NCBI GenBank assembly: GCA_023390905.1
Contig: JAEWBY010000094.1
Location: 1-64,000 of the forward strand
Reading direction: 5' to 3'
Origin: Pseudomonadota bacterium
Lineage (GTDB): Bacteria > Pseudomonadota > Gammaproteobacteria > Xanthomonadales > Xanthomonadaceae
Length of the DNA: 64,000 nt
A model generated the notes under the pieces. It saw nothing but the letters and a program-made list of their open reading frames with translations, was not told the origin of the DNA and made no database searches. The position numbers and the translations under genes are program-made. Of this stretch, positions 27,048-35,702 are shown piece by piece; positions within the stretch are counted from its first letter, which is position 1; every line of letters begins with the position of its first letter.

Positions 27048-28082
27048 TCAGCCGTGGGTCGAACCGCGCATCGCCTGCGCCGCTTCGGCGGCCTGGCGGT
27101 CGGCGTGGTACGAGGAGCGCACCAGCGGACCGGAAGCGACGTGGCTGAACCCGAGTTCTTGGCCGTAAAGCTCCAGTTCCCTGAATTCCTCCGGCGTCCA
27201 GTAGCGCATCACCGGATGGTGGTGGGCGGTGGGCTGCAGGTACTGGCCGATGGTGACCATCTCCACATCGTGGGCGCGCAGGTCGCGCAGCGTGCCCTTG
27301 ACCTGCTCCATGGTTTCGCCCAGGCCCAGCATGATGCCGGACTTGGTCGGCAGCGCCGGATGCTGTTGCTTGAACCGCTGCAACAGGGTCAGCGACCACT
27401 GGTAGTCGGCGCCGGGGCGCACGTTCGGATACAGCTCGGGCACGGTCTCGATGTTGTGGTTGAACACGTCAGGCGGATTGGCCGCCATGATGTCCAGCGC
27501 GCGATCCATGCGACCCTTGCCGCGGAAATCCGGGGTCAGGATTTCGATGCGCGTGCCCGGCGAATGCGCGCGGATGGCGGCGATGCAGTCGACGAAATGC
27601 TGCGCGCCGCCATCACGCAGATCGTCGCGATCCACGCTGGTGACCACGACGTACTTCAGCCCCATGTCGGCCACGGTCTGCGCCAGGCTCAACGGCTCGG
27701 AGGCATCCGGCGGCTTGGGACGGCCGTGGGCCACATCGCAGAACGAACAGCGCCGGGTGCAGACCTCGCCGAGAATCATGAAGGTCGCGGTGCCATGGCC
27801 GAAGCATTCATGGATGTTCGGGCAACTGGCTTCTTCGCAGACGGTGACCAGGCGGTTCTCGCGCAGCTTGGCCTTCAGACGCGCGACCGATCCATCACTG
27901 GGGATGCGCACGCGGATCCACGAGGGCTTGCGCAGTACGGGAGCCTCGGCGAACCGCACCGGCGAGCGGCCGATCTTGTCGCCGCCGAGTTGCTTGACGC
28001 CGGTTTCCAGCGCGGTGGCGGGCGCAGCGGTGGCATCGGGGAGGACTTGCAGCGGGATCTGGCGAGGGGACACTTCGTTCAT
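27048..28082 (-). CDS. lipA: Lipoyl synthase LipA
   Basis: The radical-SAM enzyme inserts two sulfur atoms into octanoylated lipoyl domains. The 344-residue product has the auxiliary cluster motif CEEASCPNIHEC and the radical-SAM motif CTRRCSFCDVAHGRP. It also has the conserved TSVDRDDL, NHNIETV, KSGIMLGLGE and VTIGQYLQP segments and the family's RSSYHAD near the end (the Ser that ligates the auxiliary cluster). I chose the ATG at 28082 (MNEVSPRQ), which gives the normal length. lipB is not adjacent, unlike in many proteobacteria. Confidence 0.95.
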   Translation of the reverse strand: MNEVSPRQIPLQVLPDATAAPATALETGVKQLGGDKIGRSPVRFAEAPVLRKPSWIRVRIPSDGSVARLKAKLRENRLVTVCEEASCPNIHECFGHGTATFMILGEVCTRRCSFCDVAHGRPKPPDASEPLSLAQTVADMGLKYVVVTSVDRDDLRDGGAQHFVDCIAAIRAHSPGTRIEILTPDFRGKGRMDRALDIMAANPPDVFNHNIETVPELYPNVRPGADYQWSLTLLQRFKQQHPALPTKSGIMLGLGETMEQVKGTLRDLRAHDVEMVTIGQYLQPTAHHHPVMRYWTPEEFRELELYGQELGFSHVASGPLVRSSYHADRQAAEAAQAMRGSTHG

Positions 28083-28728
28083 GGCGTGAATTCTACGCCT
28101 CCGGCTCCACGCTGTCGGAACGTGATTGCGCGGTGCGCCGGAATCGAGCATTCCATGATGAGTTTCAGGAGGCGCGAGCAGCACCATCTGGCGTCGCGAC
28201 GACGCCCTTCGCCGCCCCGCGTGGCGCAACAAAAAAGCCCGCAATGGCTGGGCCAATGCGGGCTTTGCTCCCTCCCCCACGTCGGGATGCGCGAGCATCG
28301 TGAAGGAGCCGTTATCGGGCTTGCACGCTGCACTGCAAAACAGAACTGGACGGTACAGTCGGCCAGAAACCGCCGGATCTGCCGGAAGCCTTGTCCCACC
28401 GCGATGTTACCGATAGCAGACCAATCTCCGGGTTAGATGTGTAACCGATTTCAGCGATTTCGGCCCACAAAAACTGAACAGGGCGGGACTGGAAAGACTG
28501 CGCAAAACGGGCATCGTCACGATAATCCCGACCCCTACGAGCCCGAAACCAAAGCAGCGCGACATGTCCGGCCGGCGCGGCAGATGAGCGCGCTCCCGTG
28601 CGCCCACCTCCCGCAGCAGCGCACCGAGCTTGGCACGGACGGCCCGGCACCGCGTGCCATCGAGTGCCCCGCATGCGGGCCGATCCGGCCGGTAAGTGAT
28701 AATGGAGGCTGTCTCCACAGGCTCCCCC
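28083..28728. other. 646-base region without a supported protein gene
   Basis: The only strong signal is a terminator-like hairpin at 28234-28266 whose T tract is on the minus strand, so it would end a transcript coming from the right. No protein frame here has plausible composition. A small RNA read on the minus strand between about 28430 and 28234 is possible. Near the right end a GATAAT (28698-28703) can serve as the -10 box of the CoA-transferase gene. Confidence 0.4.
28234..28266 (-). terminator. Orphan intrinsic terminator on the minus strand
   Basis: Arms AAAGCCCGCAATGGC (28234-28248) and GCCAATGCGGGCTTT (28252-28266) pair with one mismatch; on the minus strand the stem is followed by six T. 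No gene upstream on that strand is evident, which raises the possibility of a non-coding transcript. Confidence 0.65.
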
Positions 28729-30243
28729 ATGTCCATCGAACGCATCCGCAATGCCCGTCTTCGCGGGCTGGTCGTCTCGGCCGAGCAGGCCGCCCAGCAC
28801 ATCCGGCCCGGCGAGACCGTCGCCATGAGCGGCTTCACCGGTTCGGGGTACCCCAAGCAGATCCCGCTGGCGCTGGCGGCCCGGATGGAACGCTGCCACG
28901 CGGCGGGGGAAGCCTTCCAGATCCGCCTGCTGACCGGCGCTTCGACCGCCCCCGAACTGGACGGCGCGCTCGCCAAGGTCGACGGCATCGCCCTGCGCCT
29001 GCCGTTCCAGGCCGATCCGGAAGCACGCCAGCGCATCAATGCCGGCACGCTGGAATACATCGACGCGCATCTAAGCCACGTGGCCCAGCACACCTGGTTC
29101 GGCTTCTATGGCGATCTCGATACGGCCGTGGTCGAGGTGTCGGCGATCCGCGAGGACGGCTCGCTGGTGCCGTCGACCTCGGTCGGCAACAACAAGACTT
29201 GGCTGGATCTGGCGAAGAAGGTCATCGTCGAGGTCAACGATTGGCAGCCGCTCGAAGTGGACGGCATGCACGACATCTATTACGGCACCGCGCTGCCGCC
29301 GCATCGCAAACCGGTTCCGCTGGTGCACCCGGACGATCGGATCGGCGAAACCGCGCTGCGCTGTGATCCGGAAAAAATCGTCGCGATCGTGCGCACCCAT
29401 GGCCCGGATCGCAACAGTCCGTTCAATCCGCCCGACGCGGTGAGCGAGCAGATCGCCGCGCACCTGATGGATTTCCTGCACGTGGAAGTGGCCAAGGGGC
29501 GCTTGCCGAAGAACCTGCTGCCACTGCAATCAGGCGTGGGCAATATTCCGAATGCGGTGCTGGCCGGCCTGGCCGCGAGCGGCTTCCGCGATCTCACCGC
29601 CTACACCGAAGTGATCCAGGACGGCATGCTCGATCTGCTGCGCGAAGGCGTGCTGCGCAGCGCATCGTGCACCGGCTTCGCGCTGAGCCCGGAAGCCAGC
29701 GAGGAATTCAAGCGCAACATCGCCTTCTATCGCGAACGCATCATCATGCGCACGCAGGAGATCTCCAACCATCCGGAAATCGTCCGCCGGCTCGGCTGCG
29801 TCTGCATGAACGGCATGGTCGAAGCCGACATCTACGGCAACGTCAACTCGACCCACATCATGGGTTCGCGCATCCAGAACGGCATCGGCGGTTCCGGCGA
29901 TTTCGCGCGCAACGGCTATCTGTCCATCTTCCTCAGCCCGAGCACGGCCAAGGGCGGCAGCATTTCCTCGATCGTGCCGATGGTCAGCCATGTCGATCAC
30001 ACCGAGCACGATGTCTCGATCATCGTCACCGAACAGGGCGTGGCGGATCTGCGCGGGCTTTCACCCAAGCAGCGTGCGCGCGTGCTGATCGCACGCTGCG
30101 CGCATCCGGATTATCGCGATGCGCTGCAGGATTATTTCGACCGCGCACTGCACGCGAGCTACGGCAAGCACACCCCGCACCTGCTGGCCGAAGCCCTGTC
30201 CTGGCATCAGCGCTGGCTCGATACCGGCAGCATGCGCGCTTAG
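28729..30243 (+). CDS. Acetyl-CoA hydrolase/transferase family: succinyl-CoA:acetate CoA-transferase-like
   Basis: The 504-residue enzyme belongs to the class I CoA-transferase group of AarC, Cat1 and ScpC, which swap CoA between succinyl-CoA and acetate. Features are MSGFTGSGYPKQIP near the N-terminus, QSGVGNIPNAVLAGL, YTEVIQDGMLDLL (its Glu fits the CoA-accepting catalytic residue of the family), GNVNSTHIMGSRIQNGIGGSGDFARN and VTEQGVADLRGLSPKQRA. In acetic acid bacteria this enzyme completes a modified citric acid cycle; here it may handle acetate overflow. I chose the ATG at 28729; an in-frame ATG at 28702 lies within a probable -10 box (GATAAT). Confidence 0.85.
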   Translation: MSIERIRNARLRGLVVSAEQAAQHIRPGETVAMSGFTGSGYPKQIPLALAARMERCHAAGEAFQIRLLTGASTAPELDGALAKVDGIALRLPFQADPEARQRINAGTLEYIDAHLSHVAQHTWFGFYGDLDTAVVEVSAIREDGSLVPSTSVGNNKTWLDLAKKVIVEVNDWQPLEVDGMHDIYYGTALPPHRKPVPLVHPDDRIGETALRCDPEKIVAIVRTHGPDRNSPFNPPDAVSEQIAAHLMDFLHVEVAKGRLPKNLLPLQSGVGNIPNAVLAGLAASGFRDLTAYTEVIQDGMLDLLREGVLRSASCTGFALSPEASEEFKRNIAFYRERIIMRTQEISNHPEIVRRLGCVCMNGMVEADIYGNVNSTHIMGSRIQNGIGGSGDFARNGYLSIFLSPSTAKGGSISSIVPMVSHVDHTEHDVSIIVTEQGVADLRGLSPKQRARVLIARCAHPDYRDALQDYFDRALHASYGKHTPHLLAEALSWHQRWLDTGSMRA

Positions 30244-30254
30244 CGCGACGCGCC

Positions 30255-30279
30255 GATCGCCGCTGCGAACGCGGCGATC
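30255..30279. terminator. Hairpin between convergent CoA-transferase and aroG genes
   Basis: GATCGCCGC (30255-30263), seven-base loop, GCGGCGATC (30271-30279). The stem is perfect but has no T run, so it may act as a weak shared terminator or block read-through. Confidence 0.45.
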
Positions 30280-30304
30280 AGCTTCGTCTGCCTGCATCCC
30301 GCGC

Positions 30305-31378
30305 TCAGGCGGCCTGCGGGACACCGCGCTCGCGGCGCCGGCGGACCGCCAGCGCCAGGCGTTCCAGCACCGCCACCGACGCCTCCCAGCCGATGCAGCC
30401 GTCGGTGATGCTCTGTCCGTAGGCCAGCGCGCGTCCGGCCACCAGATCCTGGCGCCCGGCGACGAGATGGCTTTCGATCATCGTGCCGATGATGCGCGAC
30501 TCGCCGCCCTCGATCTGGCGCGCGACGTCTTCGATCACCCAGGGCTGGTTCTCCGGATCCTTGCGGCTGTTGGCGTGGCTCGCATCGATCATGAGGCGCG
30601 CGGGCAGGCCCGCCTTCGCCAGTTCCTGGCTCGCGGCCTCCACATGCCCGGCGTCGTAATTCGGCGTCTTCCCGCCGCGCAGGATGACGTGGCAATCCGG
30701 ATTACCGGCCGTGGCGGCGATGGCCGATCGCCCTTCCTTGGTCACGGCCAGGAAATGATGCGGATGCGAGGCCGCGCCCACTGCATCGGCAGCGATCCTG
30801 ATGTTGCCGTCGGTACCGTTCTTGAAGCCGACCGGACACGACAATCCCGAAGCCAGTTCACGGTGCACCTGGCTTTCGGTGGTGCGCGCGCCGATCGCGC
30901 CCCACGCCACCAGATCGGCCACGTACTGCGGCGAGATCGTATCGAGGAATTCGCAGCCGGCCGGCAGGCCGAGGCGATTGATGTTGCGCAGCAGTCCGCG
31001 CGCCAGGCGCAGCCCTTCGTTGATGCGGAAGCTTCCGTCCAGACCGGGATCGTTGATCAGTCCTTTCCAGCCCACCGTCGTGCGCGGCTTCTCGAAATAC
31101 ACGCGCATCACGATTTCCAGTTCGCCGGACAGCGCTTCGCGCAGCGGCTGCAGGCGTTGGGCGTATTCCATCGCCGCAATCGGGTCGTGGATCGAACACG
31201 GGCCGATCACCACCGCGAGGCGATCGTCCTCGCCGCGCAGGATGGCATGCAGCGCCTGCCGGCTGGCGGTGACGGTTTCGGATATCGCTTCATCGCACGG
31301 CAGCTCGGCGATGACCTCGGCGGGTGGGGTCAGCGGTTGCAGCGTGCGGATGCGCAGGTCATCGGTATGCGGGGCCAT
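30305..31378 (-). CDS. aroG: 3-deoxy-7-phosphoheptulonate (DAHP) synthase, AroG type
   Basis: It catalyses the first step of the shikimate pathway, joining phosphoenolpyruvate and erythrose 4-phosphate. The 357-residue class I enzyme contains VVIGPCSIHDP, MRVYFEKPRTTVGWKGLINDP, IGARTTESQVHRELASGLS, PVGFKNGTDG, VILRGGKTPNY and MIDASHANS. It resembles E. coli AroG (Phe-sensitive) more than AroF or AroH, including DDLRI at the start, ISPQYVADL and SHLVAGRQ. The start at 31378 is preceded 45-71 bases upstream by an intrinsic terminator and, before that, an aromatic-rich leader peptide gene, which indicates attenuation control. Confidence 0.94.
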   Translation of the reverse strand: MAPHTDDLRIRTLQPLTPPAEVIAELPCDEAISETVTASRQALHAILRGEDDRLAVVIGPCSIHDPIAAMEYAQRLQPLREALSGELEIVMRVYFEKPRTTVGWKGLINDPGLDGSFRINEGLRLARGLLRNINRLGLPAGCEFLDTISPQYVADLVAWGAIGARTTESQVHRELASGLSCPVGFKNGTDGNIRIAADAVGAASHPHHFLAVTKEGRSAIAATAGNPDCHVILRGGKTPNYDAGHVEAASQELAKAGLPARLMIDASHANSRKDPENQPWVIEDVARQIEGGESRIIGTMIESHLVAGRQDLVAGRALAYGQSITDGCIGWEASVAVLERLALAVRRRRERGVPQAA

Positions 31379-31422
31379 GTGTATCTCCGGAGTCTGTTTC
31401 GATTCGCCACGCTGGCAACAAA

Positions 31423-31449
31423 AAAGCCGCCAGTTTCGCTGGCGGCTTT
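31423..31449 (-). terminator. Attenuator-type terminator in the aroG leader
   Basis: A perfect 11-bp stem (AAAGCCGCCAG/CTGGCGGCTTT, 5-base loop) is followed on the minus strand by six T. It lies between the leader peptide stop (24 bases upstream) and the aroG start, so it can abort transcription before aroG. Confidence 0.85.
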
Positions 31450-31473
31450 CAGGGATGCGGCTGTGTGTGGCTT

Positions 31474-31557
31474 TCAGCGCGCTCGCGACCCTTCCTCCGC
31501 CTGTGGCATCGGGAAACCGTAGTACCAAAAGTAAAAACGGCGGCGGGGTGCGTTCAT
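31474..31557 (-). CDS. Aromatic-rich leader peptide for aroG attenuation
   Basis: This 27-residue reading frame starts at ATG 31557 and ends at TGA 31474. Residues 5-16 read RRRFYFWYYGFP: seven aromatic residues (3 Phe, 3 Tyr, 1 Trp) in a run of eight. Such runs are the sensor of ribosome-stalling attenuators (compare pheL and trpL). With scarce Phe-, Tyr- or Trp-tRNA the ribosome would stall and let an antiterminator form in place of the hairpin at 31423-31449, allowing aroG expression. A promoter-like TTGGTG-N16-TTATCA lies at 31594-31567, which would give a very short 5' leader. No ribosome-binding site is clear. The antiterminator pairing was not worked out in full. Confidence 0.8.
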   Translation of the reverse strand: MNAPRRRFYFWYYGFPMPQAEEGSRAR

Positions 31558-31683
31558 GGGAGCCATTGATAACACAGCTTTCGTGGGGCACCAACTGTTT
31601 CAGCTGCAACGGTGCCGACGAGTGGTGTCCTTCCATCGCGCGCTGCCGCGTTGCTGCGGTTATCCCCCGACCCCTGGCCGAAC

Positions 31684-32996
31684 ATGACCCTGAAACGCCG
31701 CACGTTCCTCACCCTGCCCGCCGCGCTGGCTTCTTCCTCGCTGATGCCCGGTTCACTGCGGGCCGCATTGGCCGCGCAGACACCCGATACGCCGGATCTC
31801 TCCCACTGGGACAGCGTGCGCGCGCAGTTTGCTCTGGACCCCGCGTATCGCCACTTCGCATCGTTCTTCATTGCCAGCCATCCCGCTCCCGTGCGCGATG
31901 CACTGGAGGGCTACCGGCGCGCGCTGGACGCCAATCCGTTCGTGTTCGTCGAACGCTCGATGTTCGAGGACGATGCCCACAATCTGCCGATGCAGGTGCG
32001 CGCCGAGGCAGCGTCCTATCTCGGCGGCAAGCCCGAGGAGGTGTGCCTGACGGGCAGCACCACCGAGGGATTGTCACTGGTCTATCTCGGATTGCCGCTT
32101 AAGGCCGGCGACGAGGTGCTGACCACCCTGCATGATCACTATTCGCACCATGAGGCGATCCGCTTCGCCACGCAGCGCACCGGCGTGAGCGCGCGCAGGA
32201 TTGCGCTGTTCCGCGACCCGGCGCAGGCATCGGTCGATGAAATCGTCGGCAACCTCAGGGCCGCCACCCGCCCCGAAACCAAAGTCGTGGGCGTGACGTG
32301 GGTGCATTCCAGCACCGGCATCCGCCTGCCGATCCGCGCGATCAGCGCGATGCTCCAATCGTTGCCGCAGCCGCCACTGCTGGTGGTCGATGGTGTGCAC
32401 GGCCTGGGTTCGGTCGATGAGACCATCTCCACGCTGGGGGCGGACTATTTCTGCGCCGGCACGCACAAGTGGATTTCGCGCCGCGCGGCACGGGTCTGGT
32501 GTGGGCGCGGCCGGACAACTGGGCGCGGCTGCGACCGCTGGTGCCCAACTTCACCGAGGCCGAAAGCTACATCGCCCGGACCGAAAACCGCGAACCGCAG
32601 GGCGCCAACAACGCCACGCGCATGGAACCGGGCGGCTTCCACGCAGTCGAGCACCAGTGGGCGATGGCCGCGGCCTTCGCCATGCATCAGCGGATGGGCC
32701 GGGCCCGCGTCGGCGCACGCATCGCGGCTCTGAATTCGCAACTGAAGGACGGGCTCGCGGCGATGCCGAAGATTCGCGTGCACACGCCACGCTCGCCGGA
32801 TCTTTCCGCCGGACTGGTCGCGTTCGAAGTCGATGGCCTCGCACCGGCCGAGGTGGTCAGGCAGTTGCTGTCACGCCGCATCATCGCCAGCACCAGCCCT
32901 TACGCCGTGACCTACGCACGCCTGGCGCCGAGCCTGGTGAACTCGCCGGAGGAAGTGGATGACGCCCTGCGCGCGCTGCGCGGGATCGCGGGATGA
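31684..32996 (+). pseudogene. Tat-exported class V aminotransferase-like protein, frameshifted
   Basis: Two overlapping frames together give one PLP-dependent enzyme of the class V (isopenicillin-N-epimerase/cysteine desulfurase-like) fold. The first (31684 to about 32476) has a twin-arginine signal (LKRRTFLTLPAAL), the cofactor segment TGSTTEGLSLVYLGLP, VDGVHGLGSVD, and GTHKWI with the PLP lysine. The second (about 32477-32996) resumes with FAPRGTGLVWARP and ends normally at SLVNSPEEVDDALRAL. Adding one T at about 32473-32478 (TGGATTTCGC to TGGATTTTCGC) restores the frame. It is either a recent pseudogene or a single-base sequencing error in a T run. The first frame alone would yield a 349-residue product with a garbled end. 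Confidence 0.8.
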
Positions 32997-32998
32997 AA

Positions 32999-33026
32999 AA
33001 AAACCCCGCCTCGCGGCGGGGTTTTT
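32999..33026. terminator. Bidirectional terminator between the class V gene and groEL
   Basis: AAAAACCCCGCC (32999-33010), loop TCGC, GGCGGGGTTTTT (33015-33026): perfect 12-bp stem with A runs on the left and T runs on the right, serving both convergent genes. Confidence 0.88.
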
Positions 33027-33060
33027 CGTGTTGCATCGAACGTGTCGCAGTGGGCCGGAC

Positions 33061-34701
<1,641 letters not shown>

Positions 34702-34837
34702 GGATGGAACTCCGGTATTCGTTATTCGTGATTGGGGATGGGTGGAAGAGGAAGACCGGATTCGGGGACGGGTGGGATGCGCCGGCGCTAGGCCTTGCGG
34801 ATCCCGGATCCCTGATGCCGAATCCCGCGCCCCCGGC
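34702..34837. repeat. GGGATTCG-family repeat filling the groES-groEL gap
   Basis: The left side carries ATTCGTTATTCGTGATTGGGGA and CCGGATTCGGGG, while the right side carries ATCCCTGATGCCGAATCCC just before the groES stop. The right part aligns with ATCCCTGAATCCCGAATCCC at the right flank of the S23-like gene (39964-39984), differing by one indel. I read this as a gene-less copy of the same element inserted into the groESL transcript. Confidence 0.5.
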
Positions 34838-35128
34838 TCAGCCGAGGATCGCGAAGATGTCGTCTTCCTTGACCACCAGGTAATCGCTGCCGTCGAGCTT
34901 CACTTCGGTGCCGCTGTACTTGCCGAACAGGACCTTGTCACCGACCTTGACCTTCGGCGCGCGGACGTTGCCGTTGTCGAAGATCTTGCCTTCGCCGACG
35001 GCGACGACTTCACCCTTGATGGGCTTCTCGGTCGCCGAGTCCGGAATCACGATGCCGCCAGCGGACATCTTTTCTTCTTCCATACGCTTGATGACCACAC
35101 GGTCGTACAGCGGCTTGATGTTGCTCAT
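34838..35128 (-). CDS. groES: Co-chaperonin GroES (Hsp10)
   Basis: The 96-residue lid of the chaperonin begins MSNIKPLYDRVVIKR and contains the mobile loop EEKMSAGGIVIPDSATEKP and VGDKVLFGKYSGTEVKLDG. It is the first gene of the groESL operon. The transcript should start upstream of 35177-35270, where a sigma-32 promoter and a CIRCE operator lie in tandem. Confidence 0.98.
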   Translation of the reverse strand: MSNIKPLYDRVVIKRMEEEKMSAGGIVIPDSATEKPIKGEVVAVGEGKIFDNGNVRAPKVKVGDKVLFGKYSGTEVKLDGSDYLVVKEDDIFAILG

Positions 35129-35176
35129 TTCAATCCTCTTTAAGTGATTGATTGGACTGGGAAAGGGGTGGCGATG

Positions 35177-35203
35177 TTAGCACTCGCGATCGACGAGTGC
35201 CAA
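35177..35203 (-). promoter_or_regulatory. CIRCE operator (HrcA binding site)
   Basis: TTAGCACTC (35177-35185), nine bases, GAGTGCCAA (35195-35203). This matches the CIRCE consensus TTAGCACTC-N9-GAGTGCTAA with one mismatch. It lies 48 bases upstream of groES, downstream of the sigma-32 promoter, where HrcA would block transcription. Confidence 0.95.
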
Positions 35204-35242
35204 CCCCAACTGCAAAGACCCGGCACAGCCGGGATTGCGTTG

Positions 35243-35270
35243 AGATGGGGTGCGTTGGCGCGCTTTCAAG
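35243..35270 (-). promoter_or_regulatory. Sigma-32 (RpoH) heat-shock promoter of groESL
   Basis: Read on the minus strand: CTTGAAA (35270-35264), 13 bases, CCCCATCT (35250-35243). This is an essentially perfect sigma-32 promoter. With CIRCE just downstream, groESL is under both positive RpoH and negative HrcA control, as in other Xanthomonadales. Confidence 0.9.
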
Positions 35271-35360
35271 GGGCCGGTGCGCGAATCGCGAAACATGGCC
35301 GGCGCGGTGGCGCATCGCGGGCGCTTGATGCATGTTGGCCGCCGGCAGCGGACGGCGGGC

Positions 35361-35375
35361 GATAATGCCGGCATG
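35361..35375 (+). promoter_or_regulatory. -10 box directly abutting the cutA start (leaderless candidate)
   Basis: GATAAT (35361-35366), GCCGGC, then ATG at 35373, with no ribosome-binding site between. The geometry is identical to that of yigB. Confidence 0.5.
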
Positions 35376-35702
35376 ACTGTCCAGATCGTCTTCTGTACCT
35401 GCCCCGACGCCGCCACCGCCGATCGCCTGGCGGCCGCGCTGGTGGACGAACGGCTCGCGGCCTGCGTCAACCTGCTGCCGGGCCTGACCTCGATCTACCG
35501 CTGGCAGGGACGGATCCAGCGCGAGGCCGAGGTGCTATTGCTGATCAAGACCACCGCCGATCGGCTGCCCGCCCTGCGTGCGCGGCTGGTCGAGCTGCAC
35601 CCGTATGAACTCCCCGAACTGGTGGCGGTCGAAGCCGTCGCCGGACTGCCCGCGTATCTGGACTGGGTGGTCACCGAAACCCGAGAGACGCCCGCTTCAT
35701 GA
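35373..35702 (+). CDS. cutA: Divalent-cation tolerance protein CutA
   Basis: A 109-residue trimeric protein of the CutA1 family, linked to copper tolerance and to disulfide metabolism through its operon with dsbD. Motifs: FCTCPDAATADRLAAALVDERLAACVNLLPG, SIYRWQGRI, and HPYELPELVAVEA. The ATG at 35373 sits six bases after a -10 box. The TGA overlaps the dsbD ATG (ATGA), an arrangement shared with E. coli cutA-dsbD. Confidence 0.93.
   Translation: MTVQIVFCTCPDAATADRLAAALVDERLAACVNLLPGLTSIYRWQGRIQREAEVLLLIKTTADRLPALRARLVELHPYELPELVAVEAVAGLPAYLDWVVTETRETPAS

Noticed and set aside
28267..28440. 6S RNA or tRNA in the long gap before the CoA-transferase gene
   Set aside because: No closed stem with a central bubble and no T-loop sequence was visible. 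Only the terminator supports a transcript, so I kept it as an unnamed candidate.
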